64,000 nucleotides of DNA from Bog-532 sp963742875 (GCA_963742875.1 CAVUNO010000026.1:62001-126000), one strand, 5' to 3'. Counted from the first letter of the stretch, positions 26,412 through 36,136 are shown. The notes: generated by a model not told the origin, from the sequence alone. Numbers and translations: made by a program.

Positions 26412-27316
26412 TTAGGGGGGAGAGCAGGCCGGCCAGGCCATCGGCGGCCGCGGTAACCTGCGGCTGCCATCCGGTGAGGTCACCGAACGTGCGGTCGGCG
26501 AGCCTGCGGGAGGGCCCGAACAGGATGCTGTCATAGTCCCAGCCGAGGTCGTCGAGGCTATGCAGGGTCCGTCCCAGGGCCGCCTCCAGACGGGCGTTGA
26601 GCATGCCCTGGGTGACCGGGAACCCGTCAGTGACGTTGTAGATGCCTGGGGGGACGGTGAGCGCCGGCCGGACGGCCCGCGCGGCGTCGGGCTCGGCGAT
26701 CATGGCGACCCAGGCGCCTGGGTCGCCGTCGATGAGCCGCCAGCCACGCCGGGCGGCGGCCAGCACCCGGCGGGTGATGGCTTCTTCGCGGCTGTAGGTC
26801 CAGCCGAGCCGCAGTACGACCGAGTCTCCGCCGAGGCTGGTGAAGAGGCGCGCCGCTCGTTCGGCGGCGGCTGCAAGGGAGGTCTCGGCGGCCGCCAGGG
26901 TCGGTGAACCGGGGTGCAGGGGCAGCCCGTCATCGTGGTCGTAGCGGAAGGCGGTGGACAGCACGATGACCCGGGCGGCGCCGTGCCTGCGCGCGGTCGT
27001 GACGGCGCGGGAGAAGGCTGCGGCCAGCGCCGGGAACTGGAACCGGTGCCGGAGGCGGGTGGCTAGCCCGGGTGGTCGGGGGACGGTCACGAACACGACG
27101 GTCGCGCCGGCCAGCTCGGTCCCGCCGCCGATCGCCGCGGGCAACAGGGCCGGTGGCAGCTCAGATTTCGCGTCCAGGCACGCGAGCAGCGCGGTACTGG
27201 TGCGGAGCTGCTGGGCGACGGCTGAGCGCAGCGGGCTGGGCTCAGCCGATCAGCAGGACGCGGGTGGCCGCCGCGGAGACCGGTGGCAGGGTGGATTCGT
27301 AGCAGGTGCCGGGCAT
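26412..27316 (-). pseudogene. NAD(P)-binding SDR-like protein, frameshifted at both ends
   Basis: ATG 27316 gives a short N-terminus ending TRVLLIG, where the frame meets a TGA. The next frame continues AEPSPLRSAVAQQLRTSTAL, then VVFVTVPRPP, ARVIVLSTAFRYDHDDG, SVVLRLGWTYSREEAI and GIYNVTDGFPVTQGMLNARL. Near the end, a C7 tract shifts the frame past the natural TAA (26412-26414). The extended-SDR fold is evident but the glycine motif is degenerate. A shorter relative of its C-terminus (ILFGPSRR, FGDLTGWQP) lies at 41456-41640. It starts 15 bases after the cupredoxin stop. Confidence 0.7.
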
Positions 27317-27330
27317 CGGTATTCCTTAAC

Positions 27331-28162
27331 TCAGCGGACGATGAAGGCGCCGTGCATGCCCATCTGGGCGTGGCCGGGCATGGGGCAGATGTACTGGTAG
27401 GCGCCGGCGGGGCCGGCCTGGAAGGTGAAGGTGCTGGCGCCGTGGCCGCTGGCCGTGGGGTCGCCGATCAGGCCCGAGAACGCACCGGGGATGGCCGGCG
27501 TCTTGGGCTGGTAAAAGCTGAACGGCGGCTGCTCGTTCACGATCATCCAGGCGTGTGCCTCATCGTTGTCGCCGTTGATGAACTGGACCGTGACCTGGGC
27601 GCCGTGCGGGACGACGATGGTGGGATCGGTCAGGCCGGCGACCCGGAACGTCATGTCGGGACCGCCGGGCGGGACCGCGACCACAATGAACGACACCGAG
27701 CTGGCGGTGAAGGTGATTGTGTTCGACGCGCGGTCGGCACTGGCCCCGGCGGGTACCTGGTCGCCCAGCGTGCGCGTCTGCGCGAGGCTCACGGTCTGCG
27801 GCGCCAGGCCGGCCATCGCGGTGCCGGCCTGGCGCGCCGATGCTCTGGGCCAGCGATGACGAGGAGAAGCCGCTGCTCCCGCCGCCTCCCATGGACATGC
27901 CCGGGTCGCTACCCCCAGTGGCGGGGGCCGCCGGGAAAGCAGCGGCCGGTGGCGGGGAAGGGGCGGCGGCCGGTGAAGGGGCGGGTGCCGGGGAACTGGC
28001 GGTGCCCCGGGCGATGGCGAACCCGCCGCCTGCGGCCAGGACGGCGATGATGGCCGTCACGAGCGCGGTCCGGGCATGGAGGCGCGGGGCTCCGGCTCGG
28101 CGCGGCGGCGGCGGGGGCGCGGGCGTGCCGCGCTCGTTGGCGGAGTTGTCGAGATCAGTCAT
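27331..28162 (-). pseudogene. Exported cupredoxin (rusticyanin/plastocyanin-like), frameshifted
   Basis: Frame one: cytoplasmic start MTDLDNSANERG, a membrane anchor (ALVTAIIAVLAAGGGFAIAR), a Pro/Ala-rich linker and a Gly/Ser/Met segment (DPGMSMGGGG). Near 27835 the frame must shift to continue as GTAMAGLAPQTVSLAQTRTL and the copper domain: TVQFINGDNDEAHAWMI (first His ligand) and YICPMPGHAQMGMHGAF (Cys-x4-His-x4-Met, type 1 copper). So the anchor and copper parts are both preserved but separated by one indel. It would carry electrons outside the membrane. The two-component pair at 28293 is divergent. Confidence 0.75.
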
Positions 28163-28292
28163 GACTGCAGGCTCGCAATTCGAGGTTGAAGTACCGCTGA
28201 AGGCGAAGCCCTGGTCCTGTCATCCCGCGGATGCTGAGCTGCCCTGCGGCTCTCGTTCAGCGTTCCGTCAGCCGCCTGCCGGATCATGAGAC

Positions 28293-28967
28293 ATGCGTGT
28301 CCTGGTGGTTGAGGATGATGAGCTGCTGGCCGGTGCGCTGCGCCGCGGGCTGACCGCAGAGGGATACGCGGTGGAGATCGCCCCGGACGGCGTCGACGGG
28401 CTGCACCGGGCCACCGAGTTCGACTACGACGCGATAATCCTCGACGTCCTGCTCCCGGGTCTGGACGGCGTACGGGTCTGCGCGCAGCTGCGCGCGGCGG
28501 CCCGGGACCTGCCGGTCCTGATGCTCACCGCCAAGGACGGCGCGGCGGATCACGTCGCGGGCCTGGATGCCGGCGCCGATGACTACCTGGCCAGGCCGTT
28601 CAAGTACCCGGTGCTGCTGGCCCGGCTCCGAGCGCTGTTGCGGCGTGGCCCGGCCCGGCTGCCGCCGGTGCTGCGGCACGGGCCGCTGACCCTCGACCCG
28701 GCCCGGCACCGGTGCACCAGGGACGGCACGGAACTCGACCTCACCCCCCGTGAGTTCGCCGTGCTTGGCTACCTGCTGGCGCACCGCGAAGTCACGGTCA
28801 CCAAGCAGGAACTGCTGGATCACGTGTGGGGCGACAACGACGCGGCTGACCATAACGTGGTCCAGGTCTACGTCAGCTCGCTGCGGCGCAAGATCGATGC
28901 TGAGGGGCAGCCCTCGCTGATCGAGACCGTGCGGGGCGTGGGTTACCGGATGCGCGCGGACCCGTGA
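28293..28967 (+). CDS. OmpR-type response regulator
   Basis: 224 residues. Receiver: VVEDDELLAG (acidic pocket), phospho-Asp in AIILDVLLPGLDG (about residue 51), Thr in LMLTAKD (about 79) and Lys-equivalent region LARPFKYPVLL, where the usual KPF is RPF. The invariant Lys at the K-P position is therefore Arg, which can weaken phosphorylation switching. C-terminal winged helix with the ETVRGVGYRMR end. The stop overlaps the kinase start by 4 bases. Divergent from the cupredoxin gene, which may be a target. Confidence 0.92.
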   Translation: MRVLVVEDDELLAGALRRGLTAEGYAVEIAPDGVDGLHRATEFDYDAIILDVLLPGLDGVRVCAQLRAAARDLPVLMLTAKDGAADHVAGLDAGADDYLARPFKYPVLLARLRALLRRGPARLPPVLRHGPLTLDPARHRCTRDGTELDLTPREFAVLGYLLAHREVTVTKQELLDHVWGDNDAADHNVVQVYVSSLRRKIDAEGQPSLIETVRGVGYRMRADP

Positions 28968-30343
28968 TGGCCGGTCCCGCCCGGATCTGGCGCTCCAGCC
29001 TGCGGCTGAGGCTGACCGTGACCGGCACGCTGCTGGCCGCCGTGATCTTCGCGATCGCCGGCCCGGTCGCGATCAGCCTTTACCACGGGTCGCTGACCGA
29101 TTCGGTCTGGGGCTCGGTCACCGGGGCGGCCAACCAGGTAGCCGCCAAGCTGGAGTCGTCGCAACAAGTGCCGGATCCGATCCCGATGCCGGTAGCGGCG
29201 GGAGTGCCGCGGATCCAGGTGCTGGACGCCAGGAACCACGTGGTCACCGGGGACCCCGCCTCGGCCGCCAGGCCGGCCATCTACCGGCTGCCGATCGGCC
29301 GGAGCAGCCAGCGGGCCGTGCTGAGCCATCCAGCGTTCCTGGCGGCGTCCGGCGTGGCGGTGTACGCGGTCCGGGCGGCGACGCCGCACGGACCCGAGAC
29401 CGTGGTGGCCGCGATGTCCTTGGACCCGGCCGCGGTGCAGGCCCGGAAAGTGGCCGAGTTCACCGCGGCGCTGGCCGTGGGCGCCCTGGCCGTGGTGGCG
29501 GCGGTCTGCTGGCTGACGGCGGGCTGGGCGCTGCGGCCGGTTGAGCGATTGCGCCGGGAGGCTGCGACGATCGCGGCCAGCGGTGACCTGTCCGGCCGGC
29601 TGGACGGCCTGGGCGCCGACGAACTGGCCCGGCTGGGCGGCACGCTGAATCAGATGCTGGACTCGCTGGAGACCTCGGTGCACCGCCAGCGACGCTTCGT
29701 GGCCGACGCCGCGCACGAGATGCGCACGCCGGTGGCCGGCATGACCACCACTTTGGAGGTGGCGCAAACTCACCCAGAGACGAGCCAGACACTGGTCGGC
29801 GACCTGCTCGCCGGCCACCGCAGGCTCGGCCGCCTCGTCAACGACCTGCTGATCCTCGCGGCCGCCGATGACCGCGCCCCGCAGCGGGCCGAGCCCGTCG
29901 ACCTGGCCGGCGTGGTGACCGACTGCTCCCGCCGGCCCGTTCCCGAGGGCCTCGGCCTGCGCCTGGGTCAGCTCGACCGGGTGTTCGTCCTCGGCGACGA
30001 GACGCAGCTCAGCCGGGTGGTGAGCAACCTGGTGGACAACGCCCTGCGGTACGCCGCCAGCATGGCGGAGCTGTCCGTCCGCCAGGACGGACGCCACGCC
30101 GTGATCTCGGTGTCCGATGACGGGCCGGGGATACCGGCGGCAGACCGCGAGCGTATCTGGGAACGGTTCGCCCGGCTCAATGATGACCGGTCGCGGGCTA
30201 GCGGCGGCAGCGGCCTCGGGCTGGCCATGGTCAGGGAACTGACCATGGCCCATGGCGGCACCGTCTCGGTGACCAGCAGGCAGCCCGGCCCGGGAGCGAC
30301 CTTCCTGGTCCGCCTGCCGGCTACCGCCGACCGGACCCGATGA
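28964..30343 (+). CDS. Sensor histidine kinase
   Basis: 459 residues. Membrane helix 1 near 15-40, an extracytoplasmic sensor of about 130 residues (SLYHGSLTDSVW to VARKVAEF), helix 2 near 170-192, HAMP, then FVADAAHEMRTPVAGMTTTL (phospho-His), the N-box LSRVVSNLVDNALRYA, G1 SVSDDGPGIPAADRERIWER and G2 GGSGLGLAMVRELTMAHGG. All catalytic boxes are intact. GTG 28964 overlaps the regulator stop; ATG 28967 is an equal alternative. Partner of the regulator at 28293. Confidence 0.92.
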   Translation: MMAGPARIWRSSLRLRLTVTGTLLAAVIFAIAGPVAISLYHGSLTDSVWGSVTGAANQVAAKLESSQQVPDPIPMPVAAGVPRIQVLDARNHVVTGDPASAARPAIYRLPIGRSSQRAVLSHPAFLAASGVAVYAVRAATPHGPETVVAAMSLDPAAVQARKVAEFTAALAVGALAVVAAVCWLTAGWALRPVERLRREAATIAASGDLSGRLDGLGADELARLGGTLNQMLDSLETSVHRQRRFVADAAHEMRTPVAGMTTTLEVAQTHPETSQTLVGDLLAGHRRLGRLVNDLLILAAADDRAPQRAEPVDLAGVVTDCSRRPVPEGLGLRLGQLDRVFVLGDETQLSRVVSNLVDNALRYAASMAELSVRQDGRHAVISVSDDGPGIPAADRERIWERFARLNDDRSRASGGSGLGLAMVRELTMAHGGTVSVTSRQPGPGATFLVRLPATADRTR

Positions 30344-31257
30344 TCACGACCTTGCGGCTGCCCGCTCGCGCGCGACCGCCGCGCGCAGGGCCGGGGCGAC
30401 GTCGCCGCCCCACCGCTCGATCATGGGCGGTCGTCCCCGACCAGGATGAACACGCTGACCCCGTGCTCGATCACCAGCGGCAGCAGTTGCTGCGCCCACT
30501 GCTGCGGCGGCCCCTGGACGAAGCCGCGGCCGATCGGGCCGAACGTGCCGGCGAAGTCGAACAGGCGCCGTATCTCGCTCGGGTCGCGCCCCCCCGCTGT
30601 GGCAGCCTCGTCGATGACGCGGTTGCCGTGCGCGAGCTCGGCGGGCACGTCGGTCATCCACAGCCCGCCGCTGATCCAGCCGTCGGCCTTCCGCCCGACC
30701 AGCCGCCGCATCCGCGGGCCGCCGGCGGGCACCCAGATCGAGATGTCGTGGGCCGGCTGCGGGCCGCGCATGGCGCCCGTCACGTGGTAGTGCTCGCCGT
30801 CGACGCGCACCTCCCCCGCGGCGGAGGCGTCCCAGATCCCGCGGATGATGTCGATCGCCTCGCTGAGTGCCGTCACGGCCTGCGCCGGGGTGCGCCGGGC
30901 GCCCCCGGCCGCCGCGACCGCCCCAGCCGCGAAGGTATCCCCCGGGCCGAGGCCCAGCTCGACCCGGCCGGAGGACAACAGGTCCAGGCTGGCCGCCGCC
31001 CGGGCCAGCACCGCCGGGGGACGGGACGGCAGGTTCAGCACGTACCCGGACATCCGCACCCGCTCGGTGCGAGCAGCCACGTACGACAGCAGCGTCCAGG
31101 TATCCAGGAACGCCGGCTGATAGGGGTGATCCATGAAGGTGACCAGGTCCAGGCCGGCCCGTTCGGTCAGCCGGGCCAGCCCGACCACGTCCTGCGGGCG
31201 CTGGTTCTGCGGGGTGATGAAGGTGCCGAAGATGAGGTCGTGCCCGTAGTCGGTCAC
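30344..31257 (-). pseudogene. LLM-class (F420-type) oxidoreductase with a late frameshift
   Basis: The first 278 residues are a good luciferase-like TIM barrel: DLIFGTFITPQNQRPQDVVG, LARLTERAGLDLVTFMDHPY, RVRMSGYVLNLPSRPPAVLA, LDLLSSGRVELGLGPGD and the ISIWVPAGGPRMRRLVGRKA cofactor loop. At about 30430 the frame reads VGDDRP and stops, while the normal last helix (PMIERWGGDVAPALRAAVAR, ending at 30344) continues in the next frame. Only about 27 terminal residues are affected, so partial activity is possible. Its GTG start overlaps the stop of the upstream small gene. Part of the MarR-controlled redox cluster. Confidence 0.75.
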
Positions 31258-31541
31258 GGCAGGGCCTCCTGGACCAGCCGGTAAACAGGCGTGATCACCG
31301 GCTGCCCTGGGCCGAGTCCCATCTCGGTGATGATCGGCATCAGCAGTTGCCCGAAGGACCGGAAGTCTTCCTCGGACTCCCAGATCTCATAGACCGTAAG
31401 GCCTTGGTCGGCCCCGATCACGGAATGGTGGATCATCCCTTTGGGCTCACCGCCGCCGATGGCCTCATGGATTCGGCGGTCAATCTGGTCGAACTGTTCC
31501 AGGGTGAGCTCGGGGTGGTGGGAGTACATGGCGATCGGCAT
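31254..31541 (-). CDS. Small ABM-fold-like protein
   Basis: 95 residues: MPIAMYSHHPELTLEQFDQI, IHEAIGGGEPKGMIHHSVIG, LTVYEIWESEEDFRSFGQLL and a PVYRLVQEALP end. The YEIWES strand and EDFRSF helix fit the dimeric alpha-beta barrel of ABM-like proteins, often linked to quinone or haem chemistry. Middle gene of the unit FMN reductase, this protein, LLM oxidoreductase. Stop and next start overlap by 4 bases. The ribosome site is GGAAAGAG. Confidence 0.75.
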   Translation of the reverse strand: MPIAMYSHHPELTLEQFDQIDRRIHEAIGGGEPKGMIHHSVIGADQGLTVYEIWESEEDFRSFGQLLMPIITEMGLGPGQPVITPVYRLVQEALP

Positions 31542-31561
31542 CACTGGGCTCTTTCCGGCCC

Positions 31562-32131
31562 TCAGGCGGCGGTGGCTGTGCGGAGCGGGGCCAGCGCCGT
31601 GCTCCAGGCGATGACCTGGTCCAGCATGGTGTCCAGCGCGGCGGTGTTGTACTCGCGGGGCTTGAAGACGGAGAAGTTCTCGAACTCGGTCAGCAGCGAC
31701 AGCGTGACCTGCCGGCGCACGTCGGCCATCTGCAGTTCCCCGCAGATCAGCCGCAGGTGCTCGGCCGCCCGGGCGCCGCCCACCCCGCCGTAGGACACGA
31801 ACCCGACCGCCTTGTTGTTCCACTCCGCGTACAGATAGTCGATCGCGTTCTTCAGCACCCCGGAGGTGGAGTGGTTGTACGCCGGGGTGACCATGACGAA
31901 CCCGTCGAACGAGGCGATCTTGTCCGCCCACGCCCTGGTGTGCTCGTGCTGGTACTGGCCGAACGACGGCGACAGCGGCTCGTCCAGGTGCGGCAGCGGG
32001 TAGTCGCGCAGGTCGACCAGCTCGAACTCCGCGTCGCCGCGGCGCGAGGCGATGTCATACACCCACTTGGCGACCTGCTCGCCGTTGCGGTTGGGCCGGG
32101 TACTGCCGAGGATGATCCCGATCCTGATCAT
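31562..32131 (-). CDS. NADPH-dependent FMN reductase family protein
   Basis: 189 residues with a flavodoxin-like fold: IRIGIILGSTRPNRNGEQVA (phosphate loop), FELVDLRDYPLPHLDEPLSP, FDGFVMVTPAYNHSTSGVLK (FMN isoalloxazine loop, residues about 73-92), NAIDYLYAEWNNKAVGFVSY and GGVGGARAAEHLR. It reduces quinones, azo dyes or FMN using NADPH. It may supply reduced flavin or detoxify quinones. ATG at 32131 follows CAGGAG; earlier in-frame ATGs lie inside the operator region. First gene of the operon, divergent from the MarR gene. Confidence 0.9.
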   Translation of the reverse strand: MIRIGIILGSTRPNRNGEQVAKWVYDIASRRGDAEFELVDLRDYPLPHLDEPLSPSFGQYQHEHTRAWADKIASFDGFVMVTPAYNHSTSGVLKNAIDYLYAEWNNKAVGFVSYGGVGGARAAEHLRLICGELQMADVRRQVTLSLLTEFENFSVFKPREYNTAALDTMLDQVIAWSTALAPLRTATAA

Positions 32132-32154
32132 GGCCGACTCCTGATTTCGAATCA

Positions 32155-32174
32155 TTTGTTGTCTCATCAACAAA
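32155..32174. promoter_or_regulatory. MarR-type operator 1
   Basis: TTTGTTG-TCTCAT-CAACAAA is a perfect 7-base inverted repeat with a 6-base spacer, 24 bases upstream of the FMN reductase start. The same core (TGTTG, 6 bases, CAACAAA) stands before the pirin gene at 46620-46637. Confidence 0.7.
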
Positions 32175-32188
32175 CTAGGCGCCATTAC

Positions 32189-32202
32189 GTTGATGTGTCA
32201 AC
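32189..32202. promoter_or_regulatory. MarR-type operator 2
   Basis: GTTGA-TGTG-TCAAC is a perfect 5-base dyad 19 bases before the MarR start. It is probably a second binding site for autoregulation. Confidence 0.55.
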
Positions 32203-32220
32203 TAACGGTATGCTGACGTT

Positions 32221-32706
32221 GTGGAAACCTGGTGGCTGGACGAGCGCGAGGAGCGGGCCTGGCGTGGTTTCCAGCGCCTGCGCATCGAACTCACCGCGCA
32301 CCTGGCCCGCCAGCTCAGCCAGCAGTGCGGGCTCACCGAAGCCGACTACGCCGTCCTCGTGGCCGTCTCCGAATCGCCCGGCCGACGCCTCCGGTCCCGG
32401 GACCTGGGCCGGCGGCTGGGCTGGGAACGCAGCCGGCTCTCCCACCAGATCGCCCGCATGGAAGCCCGTGGCACGGTTAAGCGAGCGCCGTGCGACAGTG
32501 ATGCGCGCGGCTTCGACCTCCTCCTCACCGACGCCGGCCAGGCCATCATCGAGGCCGCGGCGCCTGCTCACGCCGAAGCCGTCCGGCACTGCTTTGCTGA
32601 CCTGCTCACCCCCGGGCAGCTCGACACGCTCGGCAACATCGTCGATGTCATCACCAACCACCTCGCCGCCGAGCACGCCGGACCTCTCGGCAGCGATCCG
32701 GACTGA
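32221..32706 (+). CDS. MarR family transcriptional regulator
   Basis: 161 residues. Dimerisation helices at the ends (WWLDEREERAWRGFQRLRIE and ITNHLAAEHA). Winged helix in the middle: GLTEADYAVLVAVSESPGRR, LRSRDLGRRLGWERSRLSHQ (recognition helix), IARMEARGTVKRAPCDSDAR (wing with the DxR motif). It also has a Cys in the wing (APCDSD) that could sense electrophiles or oxidants. GTG start at 32221, weak ribosome site. Two dyads in the intergenic gap fit auto- and operon regulation. A matching site 14 kb away precedes a pirin gene. Confidence 0.9.
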   Translation: METWWLDEREERAWRGFQRLRIELTAHLARQLSQQCGLTEADYAVLVAVSESPGRRLRSRDLGRRLGWERSRLSHQIARMEARGTVKRAPCDSDARGFDLLLTDAGQAIIEAAAPAHAEAVRHCFADLLTPGQLDTLGNIVDVITNHLAAEHAGPLGSDPD

Positions 32707-32852
32707 CCCCGCGAAAGCAGGTGCCGAGCCGGCAGGTGCTCATCCAGGCTGTGCAGCATCTTGGGCGGCCGGCCGGGACCGCCCGCGGCGACCGCCCCGG
32801 GTACCTCGGCCAGGCCCCCGGCCGTCCGGTCCGGCGCCGCCGCGAGCCGTCC

Positions 32853-33569
32853 TGGGACTCACCAAGTGAACTGCGGACCCGGGACTCGCTCGGTAACGAC
32901 GTCGTGACCGGCCCGGGCGGCATGGTCTGGACTCAGGCAGGCAATGGGCTGGTGCACGAGGAAATGGCCGCGAAGCCTGACGGCGTCATGCACATGGTTC
33001 AGCTGTTCGTCAACCTCCCACGGGGTGGCAAGCTCGCTCCGCCGCGCGTGTTCCGTCTCGAACGCGACAAGGCACCCGAATGGCACAGCAGCGCTGGCGA
33101 CCGGGTGCGCGTGCTCGTCGGCTCCTTCGAGGGCGAGAACTCACCACTCACTCCGGCACAACCGTTCAGGTTCCTCGACGTCCGGCTGCGAAACGAGATC
33201 TCCTTCGGTCTCCAGGAAGGCCACAACGCACTGGTCTATGTGCTGTCCGGAGCGGTGGCCATCAGCGCCGAGGGGGAAGAAGAATGGCTGGCTGCCGAGC
33301 ACGCCGTCGGGATGCGTGGCGATGGGGCGAGCGTCATGCTCAAGGCTGGCGAAGACGCGCACTTGCTCGTCCTGTCCGCCGCCGAGATTCGTGAGCCCAT
33401 CGTCAGCTGGGGACCGTTCATCATGAACGACCAGGCGCAGATCGACGATGCCATCGCACGGTATCGCGCGGGCCGCATGGGGCAGCTCGCGCCGGGTGAC
33501 GGAGAAGCCACGACCTCTTGTCTTCTGACAGCCCGAGGTTTGTCTTCTGACAGCCCGAGGTCTCGGTGA
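32853..33569 (+). pseudogene. Pirin family protein, N-terminally truncated
   Basis: Homology to pirin begins abruptly at DSPSELRTRDSLGNDVVTGP, which aligns with EDSPGELRSRASSGVDLLVG of the intact pirin at 45744. It continues GMVWTQAGNGLVHEE, LFVNLPRGGKLAPPRVFRLE and the C-terminal cupin (EISFGLQEGHNALVYVLSGA, WGPFIMND). The missing N-terminal 75 residues include the metal-binding HPHAGF motif, so catalysis is lost. The 3' end carries a 22-base tandem duplication that alters the last residues. The upstream frame back to 32721 has no pirin similarity. Confidence 0.75.
33518..33561. repeat. 22-base perfect tandem duplication
   Basis: TTGTCTTCTGACAGCCCGAG plus GT occurs twice head to tail at the end of the truncated pirin. 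Typical of replication slippage. Confidence 0.85.
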
Positions 33570-33593
33570 TGCGGGTCGATGACCCGGCCGCGG

Positions 33594-35523
33594 TCAGCGG
33601 CGCCGGTAGGGGCTGAGGATCTCCAGGACCACGCGGAGTATGAGCGTTACCGCGAGGAACAGGCCGACGTATCCGAACAGCTGCAGCACGGTGAGGCCGC
33701 TGGCGATGCGGGGTGAGCCAGGGGCCAGGAGCAGGATCACCGACATCAGGCCGAGCGCGGCCCCCAGTAGGCCGAGGACGGCCCGGTTGACCAGGGTGGT
33801 GATCACCGACACATCGCGGGCGTCGCTGAACAGCCGCAGGTTGCTCGTGAAGCGTCCCTGGGCCAACGCCGCGGTGATACGGTCGGCGCGGCGCGGCAGC
33901 TTGCGCAACATCGGCAGCAGAGTGAGCAGTTCGCTAGTAGCGGCTCACGCAGGGAGGCGGGGGTGAGCTGCTGCCCGGCGAACCGCCGGGCGAGGGTCGG
34001 GGATTCGGCGGCTATGTCAAAGCCGGGGGCGAGGGCGCGCAGGGTGCCGTCGAGGGTGAGCAAGGCGCGGAAGACGCCGCCGACAGCCGGGGCGAAGGCC
34101 ACGCCGGAGCGGCCGAACATGGTGAGCATGTCGCGGAGGAGGGCGGCGTCCGGGGTCATGCCGGGGCCGAGGTGGCTGGTTATGAAGGCCGCCAGCGCCT
34201 GCTCGAGCGCCTCGTCGTCGCCGGGGCGGGTGACGGCGAGCTCTGTGACCGCGTCGTACAGCCCGGCGGGGTCGCGCTGGCCGATCGCCGCCAGCAGCTG
34301 GCGCAGCGCGGCCTGCTGGCCGATGTCGAGCCGGCCGACCGAGCCGAAGTCGATTAGCCCCAGCTGCCCCGACCGCAGGACCAGGACGTTGCCGGGATGG
34401 GGGTCGGCGTGGAAGGTGCCCTGCAGGAGGATCTGGTTCAGCAGCGCGCCCAGCAGCTCCCCGGCCAGGGCCGGCCGGTCGGCACCCAGCTGGTCTAGCT
34501 CGGGCCCGGCGTCGCGGATACTGACGCCGTCGAACCGTTCCAGGACGAGAAGCCGGCGGCTGGAGAGGTCGGTGTGCACGGCAGGGATGAGCACCGGGGT
34601 GTCGGCAGGCGCCGCCGCGGCGATCTCGGCAATGTTGCGGGCCTCGATCCGGAAGTCGAGTTCCTCCGCGAGGTTGTCGGCGAAGCTGCGGGCCAGGTCG
34701 CCGACGTGGTATGCGCGGGCCCAGTCGGCCTGGGATTCCAGGCGGCGGGTCAGCCGGCGGATCATGTCCAGGTCCCGGGTGACCTGCTCGTAAATGCCGG
34801 GCCGCTGTACTTTGAGGATGACCGAGGTGCCATCGCTGCGCTAGGCCGCGTGCGCTTGCGCCAGGGAGGCGCTGGCCAGCGGCTCGGGGTCGACGCTCTT
34901 GAACACCTCGCCGGGGTCTTGGGCCAGTTCCTCGGCCAGCAGGGCCTGAATCTGCGGCCACGGCGCCGCGGGAACGCGGTCTTGCAGTCGGCCCAGCTCG
35001 GTGGTGACCGAAGCGGGCAGCTGGTCGGTTCGGGTCGACAGGACCTGGCCGAGCTTGACGAAGATCGGGCCGGCTTCTTCCAGCGCCAGCCGCAGCCGGC
35101 GGCCCAGCTGGGCGGGGTCGGTCCGCCCGGCGCCGGCCACCCCCGCCAGCCCGTACCGGGCCGCGATCCGGGTCAGCTGGCCGTACCGGCGGGTGCTTTG
35201 CGCCATCCGGCGCAGCGCCCGCCACGGGTGGGGCAGGCCACCCGGTACCAGGTCGCGGCGTGCGGGCCGGGCCAGCAGTTCGGCCAGCACCATGACCAGC
35301 ACCGTGGCCACCACCGCCGCCAGCACCCCCGCGCCCACGACCTGCGCACTGACATGACCCCGGTTACGGTCATACACCAGGTACCCGAACACACGACACC
35401 GGCCGCCACACCGGCCAGCCCGGCCAGCACTGCGCGGACCAGTGGCAGCCGTACCCCGAGCAGGCGGCCTCCCACCGCGGCCAGCACGACTACCAGCACG
35501 ATGATCTCGATGACGGCGACCAT
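33594..35523 (-). pseudogene. UbiB/AarF (ABC1) protein-kinase-like gene with three lesions
   Basis: ATG 35523 (AGGAGGACAGGATT before it) opens an N-terminal membrane segment (MVAVIEIIVLVVVLAAVGGR). A frameshift near 35395 leads to GYLVYDRNRGHVSAQ and a second membrane helix. Then the ABC1 core: AGPIFVKLGQVLSTRTDQLP (KxGQ), SASLAQAHAA followed by an in-frame TAG at 34841-34843, then VILKVQRPGI, LEELDFRIEARN, FHADPHPGNVLV and LIDFGSVGRLD (DFG). A second frameshift near 33935 precedes the C-terminal membrane hairpin (AVLGLLGAALGLMSVILLLA). Two indels plus one stop make a working kinase unlikely, although all catalytic motifs remain. It is last in a minus-strand gene run. Confidence 0.85.
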
Positions 35524-35567
35524 AATCCTGTCCTCCTGCCCTGCCTGGAACCCCGCCGCGGCCGGGC

Positions 35568-36035
35568 CTACCGCCGAGCCGGGCGGCCGGTGATGAACAA
35601 GATGGACAGGTAGCACAGCATGGCCACCGCCCAGGCCAGGGCCATGGCCATGGAGTCCGTGTTCTGGCCGCTGCCGGCGAACCGGGTGCCGTTGATAGCG
35701 GCGCTGGTCAGCCCCGCCATGCCGAGCACGGCCAGGGCGATGATGCCGCCGTGCCGGGCCACGATGCCCTGAACGGCGATGACCAGCGCGGTAACGATCA
35801 GGGCCAGGCCCAGCACGATGTGGATAGAGACGCCCGCGGGCCCGTTGGCGAGGGCGGCGCCCAGCCCGGCCCCGTGGTCTTGGCGAGGCAGGGTGACGAA
35901 CAAGTTCACCCCGATGCCCAGGCCGTACTGCATCAGCAGCAGGACGGCCATGGCGAAGGACTCCCGGCGGATGCCGTGCAGTCCTGCGGCAGGCGAGCGG
36001 GCAGGCGATGCGGTGCGCATTTCCCGGACACTCAT
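35568..36035 (-). CDS. Four-helix membrane protein of unknown function
   Basis: 155 residues. Cytoplasmic start (MSVREMRTASPARSPAAGLH), then four hydrophobic segments near 29-50, 70-92, 98-115 and 125-148. Short polar loops include NLFVTLPRQDHGAGLG and NGTRFAGSGQNTDS. No catalytic motif. CGGAAGGAGACATCG precedes ATG. It sits between the MFS exporter (101 bases upstream) and the decayed UbiB gene, all on the minus strand. Confidence 0.7.
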   Translation of the reverse strand: MSVREMRTASPARSPAAGLHGIRRESFAMAVLLLMQYGLGIGVNLFVTLPRQDHGAGLGAALANGPAGVSIHIVLGLALIVTALVIAVQGIVARHGGIIALAVLGMAGLTSAAINGTRFAGSGQNTDSMAMALAWAVAMLCYLSILFITGRPARR

Positions 36036-36136
36036 CGATGTCTCCTTCCGGAAACGTAGGCCGGGACAGCGACCACCTGAGGGCGCCGGTGATCGCTGTC
36101 GCGGTGGTAGCATCGTTGACGGGTTCGTGCGGCTGG

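Noticed and set aside
28943..30253. 436-codon minus-strand frame
   Set aside because: Antisense of the sensor kinase, His/Arg/Gln-rich with no recognisable protein pattern.
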